Positions 35,885 to 44,281 are shown, counted from the stretch's first letter. The stretch: DNA of 64,000 nt from DATHTS01 sp965219305 (GCA_965219305.1 OZ244725.1:2666001-2730000), one strand, 5' to 3'. Translations and numbers: made by a program. The notes: a model not told the origin generated them from the letters alone.

Positions 35885-36424
35885 TTAAGGCATTTCGACG
35901 AGCGCATCGGTTAATTTCTCGACAATCAATAAAAATTGTTTTCCCGTATCGGTAAATCTTCCCGCGAGAGCTAAATCTTCAGCTTGCGCACTCATATCTA
36001 TAATTCCTTTAATCTGTGGTAAATACGGTTTGAGTTCGGGTTTGACGCGAAAATCAATTTCCATTGCCACCAAACCGGCTCGAAGACTTCGGATGCTGGC
36101 AACGACATCGGCTTTGTTTTGTTCGTTTTGCGCCTTTAATTCTCTCGACGCTTTTCCGACGCGAACTTGTTTGTCAATATCTTCGATTCCCTGAGCGATG
36201 CTGCCGAGAAGAAAAATAGATTTTGTCAGATTTTTTAGTTGAATCCCGACTTTGCTTGCGCCTTCTTTAATGACCGCGTTATTTACGGCGGCAGTCGCTT
36301 TCGGACTCGCATTTTTCGTTCTGCTCTTTCGCCTTTGTGCGTCGGCGACGGCGTTCAGCGCGAAGATGCAGACTAAAATAATTAAGATTTTCGGCAGATT
36401 TCGGGTGAATAGTTTATTAAACAT
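35885..36424 (-). CDS. Exported protein, hypothetical, alpha-helical
   Basis: From ATG 36424 (MFNKLFTRNL) the protein has a signal peptide ending near NAVADAQ, a basic stretch (RRKSRTKNASPK) and about 130 residues of predicted helix with regular hydrophobic spacing. No family recognised. An upstream start at 36469 would add 15 residues before a second hydrophobic start and is less likely. It is divergent from lipB. Confidence 0.7.
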   Translation of the reverse strand: MFNKLFTRNLPKILIILVCIFALNAVADAQRRKSRTKNASPKATAAVNNAVIKEGASKVGIQLKNLTKSIFLLGSIAQGIEDIDKQVRVGKASRELKAQNEQNKADVVASIRSLRAGLVAMEIDFRVKPELKPYLPQIKGIIDMSAQAEDLALAGRFTDTGKQFLLIVEKLTDALVEMP

Positions 36425-36487
36425 TTTTTTCTCACATTGATTATGGAAGAGATTTCCAAGTAAAATCATACTTGAGTTGATAAAGAG

Positions 36488-37153
36488 ATGACAAAACGAC
36501 GGTTCGAGGTTCGCCGTTTAGGACGCATTGATTATGCGGCGGGACTCGATTTACAAAAAGAATTAGAAACGGAAGTTATCGAAAAGCGCGAAACGGATTA
36601 TCTGCTTTTGCTCGAGCATCCGCACACATACACGCTCGGACGGCGGGCGAAAATGGACGGTGTTCTGGCGAACGAAGACACGCTCGCGTATCTCGGCGCG
36701 ACGGTTTTTGAAACGAATCGCGGCGGGAAAGTTACATATCACGGCAACGGGCAGCTCGTCGGTTATCCGGTAATAAGTCTTTCGCCGCACAGAAAAGACG
36801 TGCATAAATATGTGCGCGATCTGGAAGAAGTTCTGATACGCGCGATGTCTGATTTCGGAATCGAAACATTTCGCCTGGAAAACTTAACGGGCGTTCACAC
36901 TAAAGAAGGAAAGATCGCCGCCATCGGAGTTCACATCAAGCGTTGGGTGACGACGCACGGTTTTGCGCTGAACGTGAACACCGATCTGAGTTATTATGAC
37001 TGGATAATCTCGTGCGAAGGCGAACCGGTAATTTCGATGGAAAGACTTTTGGGAAACGAGATCGAACTGGCGAAAGTCGAAGACAGAATCGTGAAACACT
37101 TCGCCGATGTTTTGGGGGAAGGAATTACGAATGGGGAAGAAATTACGAATTAG
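36488..37153 (+). CDS. lipB: Octanoyl-[acyl-carrier-protein]--protein N-octanoyltransferase
   Basis: Transfers octanoate to lipoyl domains, the first committed step of lipoate synthesis. Motifs: LEHPHTYTLGRR, the substrate loop RGGKVTYHGNGQLVGYP, GKIAAIGVHIKRWVTTHGFALNV (Lys142), and catalytic Cys176 in WIISCEGEP. The last ten codons (GITNGEEITN and the stop) are made of a duplicated ATTACGAAT repeat that pairs with a downstream arm, so the natural C-terminus seems to have been altered by a repeat. lipA is not in the window. Confidence 0.95.
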   Translation: MTKRRFEVRRLGRIDYAAGLDLQKELETEVIEKRETDYLLLLEHPHTYTLGRRAKMDGVLANEDTLAYLGATVFETNRGGKVTYHGNGQLVGYPVISLSPHRKDVHKYVRDLEEVLIRAMSDFGIETFRLENLTGVHTKEGKIAAIGVHIKRWVTTHGFALNVNTDLSYYDWIISCEGEPVISMERLLGNEIELAKVEDRIVKHFADVLGEGITNGEEITN

Positions 37154-37222
37154 TTTTTATCTTTAAAGCGGGTTTCAAATTACGACTGAAAACAATTCGT
37201 AATTTGAAATTCGTAATTGAAT
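37121..37222. repeat. Inverted repeat of AATTACGAAT motif overlapping the lipB stop
   Basis: Left arm 37121-37157 contains AATTACGAAT twice; right arm 37188-37220 contains the complement ATTCGTAATT twice. A further related copy (TTTCAAATTACG) lies between them. The left arm provides the last codons and stop of lipB. Confidence 0.8.
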
Positions 37223-37225
37223 ATT

Positions 37226-38176
37226 ATGAAATACACGACAATTTTTATTATTTTAATTGGAATTGGTTTAATGGCGGCTTGCGAGCCTGCGACGAACACG
37301 AACACGGCAAATACGAATTCGATGAATGTAAATTCGGCGAATTCAAACACGAATACGGCGCAGAATTTGACGGAAACGGAACGCCCGCAAAAGATCAAAG
37401 ATATGATGGGCGAACGCGGTGAGCAGGATCAAGCCGCGCCGACTTTGCAGTTTGTCGAACCGAAAGACGGCGCGATGGTTGCATCTTCGACCGTGAAAGT
37501 AAAACTTACGCTCGGCGGCGATCTGAAAGGTTACAAACCGATGAAAGATCCGGCGACGGGAATGGGAAATCACATTCACGTTATTTTGGACAATCAGCCG
37601 TATGAAGCGTATTACAATCTCGATTCGGAGTTTGAATTGAAAAACGTCTCCGACGGCGAACACACTTTGCGCGTTTTTCCGTCGCGCCCGTGGCACGAAA
37701 GCTACAAAGACGATAATGCGTTTCAGATGGTGAAATTCACCGTCAAAAACGGCGGCGCGGACATGACGAAACCGACTACAACAAACGCGAATCAAACGAT
37801 GGCAAACGCCAATTCAAACGCTAATGCCGAAGGCAAGGAAATGAAAGAAAGCACGGCGGGCGCAATTGATAAAACAAAACCATTGCTGACATATTCGCGT
37901 CCGAAAGGCGAATACAAAGGCGCGGATGCCGAAGCGATAATGGTTGATTTCTGGCTGACGAACGCCAAACTTTCCGGCGACGGCGGCGAGTATAAAGTGC
38001 GTCTGACGGTTGACGGCAAGGAATTGAAAATGATCGAAAAATGGCAACCGATCTGGTTTACTGGCTGGACGAACGGCAAACACGAAGTTAAACTCGAACT
38101 CGTTGATGCTGGCGGCAAATTAGTCGAAAACGGCGGTTATAATTCGACTATGAGAGAAATTACCGTCACCAAATAA
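37226..38176 (+). CDS. Lipoprotein with two related beta-sandwich domains
   Basis: Start ATG 37226 (MKYTTIF). The lipobox LMAAC directs lipid attachment at Cys19, followed by an Asn/Thr/Ala-rich linker. Domain one has GNHIHVILDNQPYEAYYN and LKNVSDGEHTLRVFPSRPWH; domain two, after a second Asn-rich linker, has KVRLTVDGKELKMIEKW and WTNGKHEVKLELVDAGGK. The two domains share the pattern xHxVxLxLDG...GxHxLRV and are likely a duplication. Resembles putative membrane or envelope lipoproteins of unknown function. Confidence 0.75.
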   Translation: MKYTTIFIILIGIGLMAACEPATNTNTANTNSMNVNSANSNTNTAQNLTETERPQKIKDMMGERGEQDQAAPTLQFVEPKDGAMVASSTVKVKLTLGGDLKGYKPMKDPATGMGNHIHVILDNQPYEAYYNLDSEFELKNVSDGEHTLRVFPSRPWHESYKDDNAFQMVKFTVKNGGADMTKPTTTNANQTMANANSNANAEGKEMKESTAGAIDKTKPLLTYSRPKGEYKGADAEAIMVDFWLTNAKLSGDGGEYKVRLTVDGKELKMIEKWQPIWFTGWTNGKHEVKLELVDAGGKLVENGGYNSTMREITVTK

Positions 38177-38213
38177 ACTATTTGCAACACCGAACGATTG
38201 CAGAAAAATGAAA

Positions 38214-38245
38214 AGACGGAGCATTCCTAACAGGATGATCCGTCT
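38214..38245 (-). terminator. Terminator of the Crp/Fnr gene
   Basis: Imperfect hairpin AGACGGAGCATTCCT/AGGATGATCCGTCT. On the minus strand it is followed by TTTTCATTTTT, so it terminates the regulator gene that ends at 38348. Confidence 0.7.
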
Positions 38246-38347
38246 CTTCCCCCCTTGACCCAAAACTTTGATTTTAATCCGCTAAGTTTTGAATTCAAGA
38301 ATAAAACAGATTAACCGCCTCGTCTGTCTTTTATCTTACATATATTT

Positions 38348-39046
38348 TCAATTATTGTTTGATGAAAGATTGCGGTTGATTTCCGCGTAACATTCGCAAG
38401 CTAGATTTTCCAAACCTTCCCGATCAATAATACGCACCGTGCCGCGATTGTATTTTATCAAACCCATTTTTTGCAGTTCATTAGCGTTTTTACTCACGCT
38501 CGGACGATGAACGCCGAGCATTTGCGAGATAAATTCCTGCGTTAGACCGAGAGTTTTGCTAGGCGCACGATCTTCGAACATCAAAAACCAACGCGCCAGA
38601 CGCTGTTCGATGCGGTGATAACAGATGCACGCCGCGTTTTGTGAAATTTGCGCGACGAAACCGTAAACAAAACGCAGAACTTCGCGGCGAAATTCCTTGC
38701 TTTCCTCGAATATTTCACGGAAATCTTCGACGTTCATTCGCCAACCCGAACCGCCTAATTGAATCGTCGCTTCGCGCGGCGAAACATCTTCTCCGAACGC
38801 GGCAAACGCGCCTGCCATTCCTTCTTTGCCGATGATTCCGGCTTCAACGCCTCTGCCGTCCGACAGCATCGTAACTATAGAAATAACAGAATTTTCGGGA
38901 AAATAAACATATTCGATTTTTTCGTGCGGATCGTATAAACGTTTTGTGAGCGGAAGTTCGACAAACTTGAGTTTTTCCAATCTCGATTTCTCTAAGCCTT
39001 CCAAAATTTTATTTTTAGCCACTTGAGTGCCGGTTGCTGAAATCAT
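38348..39046 (-). CDS. Crp/Fnr family transcriptional regulator
   Basis: N-terminal cyclic-nucleotide-binding-like beta-roll (RLYDPHEKIEYVYFPENSVISIVTML) and C-terminal winged helix with LTQEFISQMLGVHRPSVSKN. No Cys cluster for an iron-sulfur sensor is seen, so it is not a true Fnr. The N-terminal pattern, with YFPENSVIS in place of the usual GE-x6-R-SA loop, is found in a large branch of uncharacterised Crp-like regulators and probably does not bind cAMP. The ribosome binding site GGAG lies 9 nt before ATG. Confidence 0.88.
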   Translation of the reverse strand: MISATGTQVAKNKILEGLEKSRLEKLKFVELPLTKRLYDPHEKIEYVYFPENSVISIVTMLSDGRGVEAGIIGKEGMAGAFAAFGEDVSPREATIQLGGSGWRMNVEDFREIFEESKEFRREVLRFVYGFVAQISQNAACICYHRIEQRLARWFLMFEDRAPSKTLGLTQEFISQMLGVHRPSVSKNANELQKMGLIKYNRGTVRIIDREGLENLACECYAEINRNLSSNNN

Positions 39047-39133
39047 AATTTTCTCCTTTAGTATATTTTTCGGTTTAATTATATATTTCGACTAATGTTT
39101 ATGGTAATCAGTCAATGTTTTTTTAGGAACAAG

Positions 39134-39745
39134 TTATTCAGATTCTTCCTTTCTGTCGTGTTCTTTTTCAACTGCTTTTTCTTCCTGTTCGGCGGACGGG
39201 CGAATTATATTGATCAAACTTCCGATAGAATTTTGAAGCATCAATACAATCGAAATCAAAATTCCGGCGAGCGCGGCGAGAAATGTCATCAGAATATAAT
39301 ATATGATAGTAAACCACGAACTCGGAACTTTGTCGGCTTCCTTAATCGGAATACTCAAAAAAAGCAGGAGAACGATTCCGCCCATTAAGGCAATCGTGGC
39401 GAGTTTTCCGATGCGTTCGATTCGCAGATAAAAAACTTTGTCAAAATCATCGTCCGATTGCGAGGTAAGACTCAGGATCGTCAACATTAAAGCCAAAATC
39501 GTCGCCGAAGCCGTAACTATCGCGCTTCCGAAATAAAGCGCAGACGAACTCATTGATTCGAGAAACTGGCGCGCTTCGTAACCGCTGTAAATAGAACCGA
39601 GAAGCCATTGTCCGACAAGCGTCACCGCGCCCGCGATAATTCCGCCGTAAAGCGCACGACGGCTGCCGACAAACAAACTTTCCTGACCTCTTTTTTCGTC
39701 CTGATTATTACTTTCGGCTTGTTTCCGTTTTTTTTTATACGGCAT
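39134..39745 (-). CDS. Multi-pass membrane protein, hypothetical
   Basis: About 200 residues with a charged N-terminus (KKKRKQ) and four hydrophobic helices (for example GGIIAGAVTLVGQWLLGSIY, ATILALMLTILSL, LATIALMGGIVLLLFLSI and FTIIYYILMTFLAALAGILI). The C-terminus is highly charged. It follows the DUF421 gene by 13 bp. No family assigned. Confidence 0.75.
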   Translation of the reverse strand: MPYKKKRKQAESNNQDEKRGQESLFVGSRRALYGGIIAGAVTLVGQWLLGSIYSGYEARQFLESMSSSALYFGSAIVTASATILALMLTILSLTSQSDDDFDKVFYLRIERIGKLATIALMGGIVLLLFLSIPIKEADKVPSSWFTIIYYILMTFLAALAGILISIVLMLQNSIGSLINIIRPSAEQEEKAVEKEHDRKEESE

Positions 39746-39758
39746 AAATTCTCAAAAA

Positions 39759-40265
39759 TTATTTTTTGACATCGGAAAGTGCGGAATCTTTATCAGAATC
39801 GGAATTTTCGATGACGCTGAAACTTCCGTCCGTTTCCAGAACGACGGCTTTTATATCTTCTAATGCCGAAATTCCCGAAGTGCGAATCGCGGCGAGAATT
39901 TCCGGTTTAGGAACACGTTCGCTTTTCATATTGTCGTCGAGAAATTCGCCGTCGAGATAAAGAAATTTCGGTTCGGACTTAAAAATTTTATCGAAAATCT
40001 TAAAATGCACTGACAAAAGCGTGATGATGAATTGGAAAAGTATCAACAGAAAGGTCGCCAGTATTCCGTCGAGAATTTTTACATCCTTCGATAAAATCAC
40101 CGATGCCAGAATTGAACCGAGCGCGATTGTTACGATAAAATCAAAAGCGTTCCATTTAGAAAGTGTCCGTTTTCCCGAAATTCTCAGCCACAAAACAATT
40201 GCAGCATAAGAAAACGCGGCACTAATTAAAATTCGCAGTAAGTCCTGCCAACTATCAAAAAACAT
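39759..40265 (-). CDS. DUF421 (YetF/YcaP) family membrane protein
   Basis: Two or three N-terminal helices, then the conserved KRTLSKWNAFDFIVTIALGSI block and a small soluble domain with EPKFLYLDGEFLDDNM and EILAAIRTSGISALEDIKAV. This order is typical of DUF421 proteins such as B. subtilis YetF, whose function is not settled. It is first of a two-gene unit with the membrane protein downstream. Confidence 0.9.
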   Translation of the reverse strand: MFFDSWQDLLRILISAAFSYAAIVLWLRISGKRTLSKWNAFDFIVTIALGSILASVILSKDVKILDGILATFLLILFQFIITLLSVHFKIFDKIFKSEPKFLYLDGEFLDDNMKSERVPKPEILAAIRTSGISALEDIKAVVLETDGSFSVIENSDSDKDSALSDVKK

Positions 40266-40382
40266 TACTTCTTAAATTAACACATAACAACAAATTTGTT
40301 TGTTCATCAAATTACATTGATTTTGATTTTTAATTTCTTTTACCTTTAGATTACGTTTTAGTTTGTAAGTAGTCGGACATAT

Positions 40383-40982
40383 TTAAGTTAAAGTAAGTCT
40401 AAATTTTGAAAACTTAATTAATAAACTCTGTCCGACTGCTTTCAAAGCTAATCTGATTTGGTAGAACAAATTTTCTTTAGCTTGATAATCACCCGGACTT
40501 AACCATTCATATTTTAACTTTCGCCACAATATTTCAACAATATTCAAATGCGGCGAATATCTCGGCAAATAAAAGAGATACAATCCTCTTGCTTGCCACA
40601 CTGCGAGGCGTTCTTTGATAAGGTTTGAAGTATGAATTCGAGCATTATCTAAAACTACGACCGTCAGCTTTTTCAATTTGGTTGATAATTCTTCCAACCT
40701 TTCAAAAACGAATTGACTGTTGATATTCTCGGTCGTGGTTTCAATCAAACACTCGTTATTTCTTTTTAAGAGAGCAAAACAATTTAAGCCCGCACCTTTT
40801 TGCGTCGGCATAAAAACTTCTTCATCGGGAAATTGCCAACCATATGGAACACACGGAGTTAAGCTGACTTTGCTTTCATCCGAGTAATACAAATCTATTA
40901 TTTCTTGCTCGGACAAATTTTCCAACTCTCTTAAAATGTCAACTTTATGTTCATAAACTACTTCATTTTCTTTATTTTTCAA
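40383..40982 (-). CDS. IS630 transposase, DDE catalytic part (second frame)
   Basis: Catalytic half of the transposase. DDE positions are visible: first Asp in DLYYSDESKVSLTP, second in VVVLDNARIHTS, and Glu in SPHLNIVEILWRKLK. The frame is in -1 relation to the first frame. The region just upstream in this frame encodes KKFNCRYKRIPRRLKNK, which is the normal linker of full-length IS630 transposases, so the natural product is a fusion of about 342 residues made by frameshift rather than a separate protein. Confidence 0.9.
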   Translation of the reverse strand: MKNKENEVVYEHKVDILRELENLSEQEIIDLYYSDESKVSLTPCVPYGWQFPDEEVFMPTQKGAGLNCFALLKRNNECLIETTTENINSQFVFERLEELSTKLKKLTVVVLDNARIHTSNLIKERLAVWQARGLYLFYLPRYSPHLNIVEILWRKLKYEWLSPGDYQAKENLFYQIRLALKAVGQSLLIKFSKFRLTLT

Positions 40983-41410
40983 ACGTCTCGGAATTCGCTT
41001 ATATCGGCAGTTAAATTTTTTAGATACCGATTTAAAGTTCGATTAGAAAACTCTTTTCCGAGAGTAGTTTCCAATTCGACTTTGGCAATCGAAATTCGCT
41101 GCCGATGTTTCCGGACGGCTTTTTTGACAGCTTCCAAGTCTTCGGTTCGAGACAAGATCGCGGGTCGTCCGCGTCCTGCCCTGACTTTTAAACCCTCGAT
41201 ACCTTCGGCTTTATATCGCTTGAGCCAATTATTGACAGCTTGCTGACAAAACCCTAAAAATGAGGCAATGTCTTTTGATTTGCGTCCTTCGCTTTTTAAC
41301 AAGACCATCTGACATCGAGTGCGAAAAGCATGACTTTGACCATTTCGATAGCCTTTTTCCAGTTCTTTTCGGAGATCGTCATCTAATTCAACTTTGATAA
41401 TTCTGCCCAT
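40979..41410 (-). CDS. IS630 transposase, helix-turn-helix part (first frame)
   Basis: N-terminal DNA-binding half. Seen: FRTRCQMVLLKSEGRKSKDI with an HTH (IASFLGFCQQAVNNWLKRY), a second domain (GLKVRAGRGRPAILS, with the GRPR-like linker), and the winged part KVELETTLGKEFSNRTLNRYLK. The frame ends 4 bp inside the second frame. After the slippery site the zero-frame tail (LTADISEFRDV) is unlike family members. Confidence 0.9.
   Translation of the reverse strand: MGRIIKVELDDDLRKELEKGYRNGQSHAFRTRCQMVLLKSEGRKSKDIASFLGFCQQAVNNWLKRYKAEGIEGLKVRAGRGRPAILSRTEDLEAVKKAVRKHRQRISIAKVELETTLGKEFSNRTLNRYLKNLTADISEFRDV
41015..41021 (-). other. Programmed -1 frameshift site A AAA AAT in IS630
   Basis: In the first transposase frame the codons CTA AAA AAT contain the heptamer A-AAA-AAT. 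A -1 slip here opens the second frame with no stop before the catalytic part and restores the family linker YLKK-FNCRYKR. Confidence 0.75.
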
Positions 41411-41450
41411 AGTGCAGATAGTTTAATACATTTTTGGCAAACTACTTAAG

Positions 41451-41691
41451 TAACGTCAGTTCGAGATATAAAATTCGGTTTTAGCCGATGAAATCGGAAT
41501 TATATTTGCAGCCAATGTCGCAAGATGTAGGAAAACCGCAACAATTATCATTAAAGCCATTGAAAATAGCGGCATAAATTATAATCGCAGTTGTTCAACC
41601 GCTTGAATCTTCGCTGTAATCGTTTCCATAACTTGCGTTTAAAGCTACAAATATACTGCCGTCTTCAACTGCTTATCCCGAACTGACGTTA
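41451..41691. mobile_element. 241-bp MITE-like element with 17-bp terminal inverted repeats
   Basis: TAACGTCAGTTCGAGAT at 41451-41467 is repeated in inverse orientation at 41675-41691 with one mismatch; TA lies at both outer edges. On the minus strand there is a short start-like frame (METITAKIQAVEQ then stop) and an end-like frame (IIPISSAKTEFYISN) whose stop TGA lies in the inverted repeat. This suggests an internally deleted IS whose two ends remain. It abuts the IS630 element with about 4 bp between. Confidence 0.7.
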
Positions 41692-41708
41692 AATATAAGG
41701 TTATGGTT

Positions 41709-43100
41709 TTACTTAACTCTTAGCCTGATCTTGTCCAACGAATCATCAATTAAAAGTTCTCCATTTTCATAAACCGTCCGAAGCTGTGAATTTTCAGCCG
41801 AAATTGTTTCGATGTCGGATAATTTCACCGTTTGAAATTCGCCGTTCGCGTCTTTAATCAAATCCAGACGACCTTTTTTGCTGATCTTTCCCGCGTCCGT
41901 GATCGGTTGTTTGTAAACTTCGCGCAATTCATTTTCGACGACGATCGCCGAACATTTGTAAGCGAATTTCAAAGTATCACGATTAACTTTCTGCAAAAGC
42001 GAACCGCCGATGCCGAATGCGATGTTCGACGCGGAAAAGCCTTCGTCTTTTAATTTCTGCAAAATCTCGTTCACCGAATCTTCGTTCACGCCGTCGCCTT
42101 GAATCACGCGGACGTTTTTCAGAACTTTGTAGCCTTTTGAGTTCGTCGTAACGCCGAATTTGTCGGCTAAAATGTTCGTGATCTTTGAAACGACCTCGAT
42201 CGGATCGCCCGAATCGGGACGAATCACGACGGTCGCGCCGGAATCAATTACTTCCTGTTTCAGATGCTCGCCCCAGATTTTCTCGACCGCTTCGTAGATG
42301 TTCCACGAATCGGAAACGACCGCGACCGTCGCGCCGGGTTTGGCGAAATGCTTTAACATATTGCGATAAGCGTCAATTTCATTCTCGCGTCCCCAGCTCG
42401 TAATCGTCGAATGTTCGGCGGCGGGAATCGAAAATCCGGCGATCTCCGAATTATAGAAATCGCGGTGCAAAAGCAATGCCGACATCGTATCGGAACCGAG
42501 AAAATTCACCAGATGCGCCGCGCCGCCGATCGCCGCCGTTTCCTGCGAAGACACGCCGCGCGAGCCGAAATCGTGAATCTTGAAATTAATCTCAGCGTCG
42601 GCATTGTCCGCCGTTTCCTGCAGGAATTTGTAGAAATTTTTCTTGATGTAAAACGACTGCGTCGAAACTGTAATTGGGTACCAAATGCGCATCAACTGAG
42701 TCTCAAACCAACTCGTCAGCCAGTAAAATTCCGCGTCCGTATTCTCGACCGTCATCAAAGCGTTATGAAGCGGCACGACCGTCCCTTCCGCCACCGCACG
42801 AACGCGCAAAGGCAGCTTTCCATTATGCTTTTCGACCAATGATTTCCAGCCTTCGTAATTAAAAGGCACGCCGTGTTTAGCGATCAGATCACGCGCTTCT
42901 TCGACCATTTCAAGCGTAAATTTTTCCGTAAAAAAACGCTTCAAAATATACTGCAATCCGAAAAACACCGTCGAATCCCAATTCCGTTCAGTCCCGCGCG
43001 ATTCGAGATATGAATGAACCAGCGTCGTGTTCGTCGGATACTGCAAATAATGCGATGCTTTGTAGCTGTCCGTGTCAATTATTCTGTTTATTTCGTACAT
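41709..43100 (-). CDS. nadV: Nicotinamide phosphoribosyltransferase (NadV/Nampt-like)
   Basis: Makes nicotinamide mononucleotide from nicotinamide and PRPP. Marks: RIIDTDSYKASHYLQYP at the N-terminus, HDFGSRGVSSQETA, the Asp-containing SDSWNIYEA, RPDSGDP and IAFGIGGSLLQKVNRDT, all typical of eukaryotic-type Nampt. The length of 463 residues fits. The product is the substrate of the NadM-Nudix protein encoded just upstream, so the two form a nicotinamide salvage pathway that skips deamidation. RBS GGAG precedes ATG 43100. A palindromic repeat lies in the gap between the two. Confidence 0.93.
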   Translation of the reverse strand: MYEINRIIDTDSYKASHYLQYPTNTTLVHSYLESRGTERNWDSTVFFGLQYILKRFFTEKFTLEMVEEARDLIAKHGVPFNYEGWKSLVEKHNGKLPLRVRAVAEGTVVPLHNALMTVENTDAEFYWLTSWFETQLMRIWYPITVSTQSFYIKKNFYKFLQETADNADAEINFKIHDFGSRGVSSQETAAIGGAAHLVNFLGSDTMSALLLHRDFYNSEIAGFSIPAAEHSTITSWGRENEIDAYRNMLKHFAKPGATVAVVSDSWNIYEAVEKIWGEHLKQEVIDSGATVVIRPDSGDPIEVVSKITNILADKFGVTTNSKGYKVLKNVRVIQGDGVNEDSVNEILQKLKDEGFSASNIAFGIGGSLLQKVNRDTLKFAYKCSAIVVENELREVYKQPITDAGKISKKGRLDLIKDANGEFQTVKLSDIETISAENSQLRTVYENGELLIDDSLDKIRLRVK

Positions 43101-43150
43101 TTTATTTCTCCTATTTTCGATTTCTTACCCAGAAATCTAATTTTTATTTC

Positions 43151-43225
43151 TAGCCACAGAGTCCACAGAGCGCGCAGAGTTTGGGTTTTTTTATTCTCCG
43201 TGTTCTCTGTGAACTCTGTAGCAAA
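43151..43225. repeat. Palindrome built of CACAGAG motifs
   Basis: Left arm 43151-43179 (TAGCCACAGAGTCCACAGAG, then CGCGCAGAG) and right arm 43196-43225 (the complement CTCTGTGAACTCTGTAGC) match imperfectly around a T-rich centre. It sits between nadM and nadV and may modulate nadV expression or act as an attenuator. Confidence 0.8.
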
Positions 43226-43231
43226 TTTATT

Positions 43232-44281
43232 TTACAATCCCAAAAAATAACGAATTATTGAAAGATGATCTTCAAAAAATTCCTCTTCCATCTCGCCGAG
43301 CGCGGAGAGCGGAAGCCAGAACGCTTTTTTCGCGTCGTCGCCGCCTTTGACGCGCGGCAGACCTTCTTTTAATTTCGGTTCGAGTTCGATGTAATACGCG
43401 AAAGTTACCGTGCGCCCGCGTTGCGAGCGTTCGGGATGATCGAAGGCTTTTTGATTTTTGATACTGCCGCGCAAAACCTGCGACGGGACTTTGATCTGCG
43501 TTTCTTCTTTTAATTCCTTGATCGCGTTGTCTTCGAGCGTCAGATCGGCTTTTAGAAATCCGCCCGGAAGCGCGAGCAGACCTTTTCCCGGCTGAAAACC
43601 GCGCCGTATGACGAGAACGTGACCGCTCTCGACGACGACCGCGTCCGTCGTAACGAAAACCGGCGGGAAATTTACGCCGACAAACTGCGTGTCCGCTTTG
43701 TATTTCCGCAGATATTCGTTTTCCTTTTCGAGATTTTCGTAAGTTTCGGTAGTTTTAAACGCTTCGAGATAATTCGCGGTTTTCGCGGGAACTTTCGTTT
43801 TCCAAGCGTCGCCGCCGGAAAAATAATCTTCGCGGATGTCTCTGGCGTGAATGCCGAAAAGTTTTTTGTCCGCCGCGTAAAATTCCTCGAAATTCCACTG
43901 CGGAAACATATTCAGATAATACGAACTGCGGTCTTTGAAAAATCCGACAATCGCCGTCTGCGCGTGTTCGTTTCCGCCGTCTTCGACGATCTGATTAACC
44001 GTATTTTGAATCTCCGTCGTCCAAAAATGATCGTTATACGGATAATCCCGCACGGCGCGGAAAATCAGGCGATCTTCGTCTTTCGGAAACGAAGCGCGGA
44101 TAATTTCCTCGCGCATCGCGGGCGTAAAAGGATTCCTGATGTCGGACGCGCTTCGCGCCGAACCGAGAATGACGATCACCTTTTCAGCTAGTTTTAATGC
44201 GTATTTAATTAATTCTTGATGTGCTGAATGGAATGGCTGAAATCGTCCGATGACGATTCCGTAATCATATTTTTTATTCAT
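43232..44281 (-). CDS. nadM: Bifunctional nicotinamide-nucleotide adenylyltransferase/Nudix hydrolase
   Basis: The N-terminal NMN adenylyltransferase (residues about 1-180) has IGRFQPFHSAHQELI with the HxxH ATP site and LGSARSASDIRNPFT; the C-terminal Nudix domain (about 205-345) has GGFLKADLTLEDNAIKELKE-like helix with an altered Nudix box and EEFYAADKK between. By family, the first domain forms NAD from NMN and ATP and the second hydrolyses ADP-ribose or related compounds. With NadV downstream it completes nicotinamide-to-NAD salvage in two steps. Confidence 0.94.
   Translation of the reverse strand: MNKKYDYGIVIGRFQPFHSAHQELIKYALKLAEKVIVILGSARSASDIRNPFTPAMREEIIRASFPKDEDRLIFRAVRDYPYNDHFWTTEIQNTVNQIVEDGGNEHAQTAIVGFFKDRSSYYLNMFPQWNFEEFYAADKKLFGIHARDIREDYFSGGDAWKTKVPAKTANYLEAFKTTETYENLEKENEYLRKYKADTQFVGVNFPPVFVTTDAVVVESGHVLVIRRGFQPGKGLLALPGGFLKADLTLEDNAIKELKEETQIKVPSQVLRGSIKNQKAFDHPERSQRGRTVTFAYYIELEPKLKEGLPRVKGGDDAKKAFWLPLSALGEMEEEFFEDHLSIIRYFLGL

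Larger units (their letters stand above)
40368..41446 (-). mobile_element. IS630 family insertion sequence, about 1.08 kb
   Basis: Terminal inverted repeats start AGTAGT at both ends (40368 and 41446 on the opposite strand), with about 15 of 26 bases matching. Both ends are flanked by the dinucleotide TA (40366-40367 and 41447-41448), the known target duplication of the IS630/Tc1 superfamily. The element contains two overlapping frames coding an N-terminal DNA-binding part and a C-terminal DDE part. Length is normal for the family, so it may be intact. Confidence 0.85.

Noticed and set aside
40979..40982. Transposase reads as a pseudogene with a frameshift mutation
   Set aside because: A slippery heptamer lies at the right place and the -1 frame restores the family linker, so programmed frameshift is the better explanation, although a mutation cannot be excluded from one copy.
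41488..41577. Plus-strand frame of 29 residues in the MITE-like element
   Set aside because: Too short, no ribosome binding site and no resemblance to known proteins.
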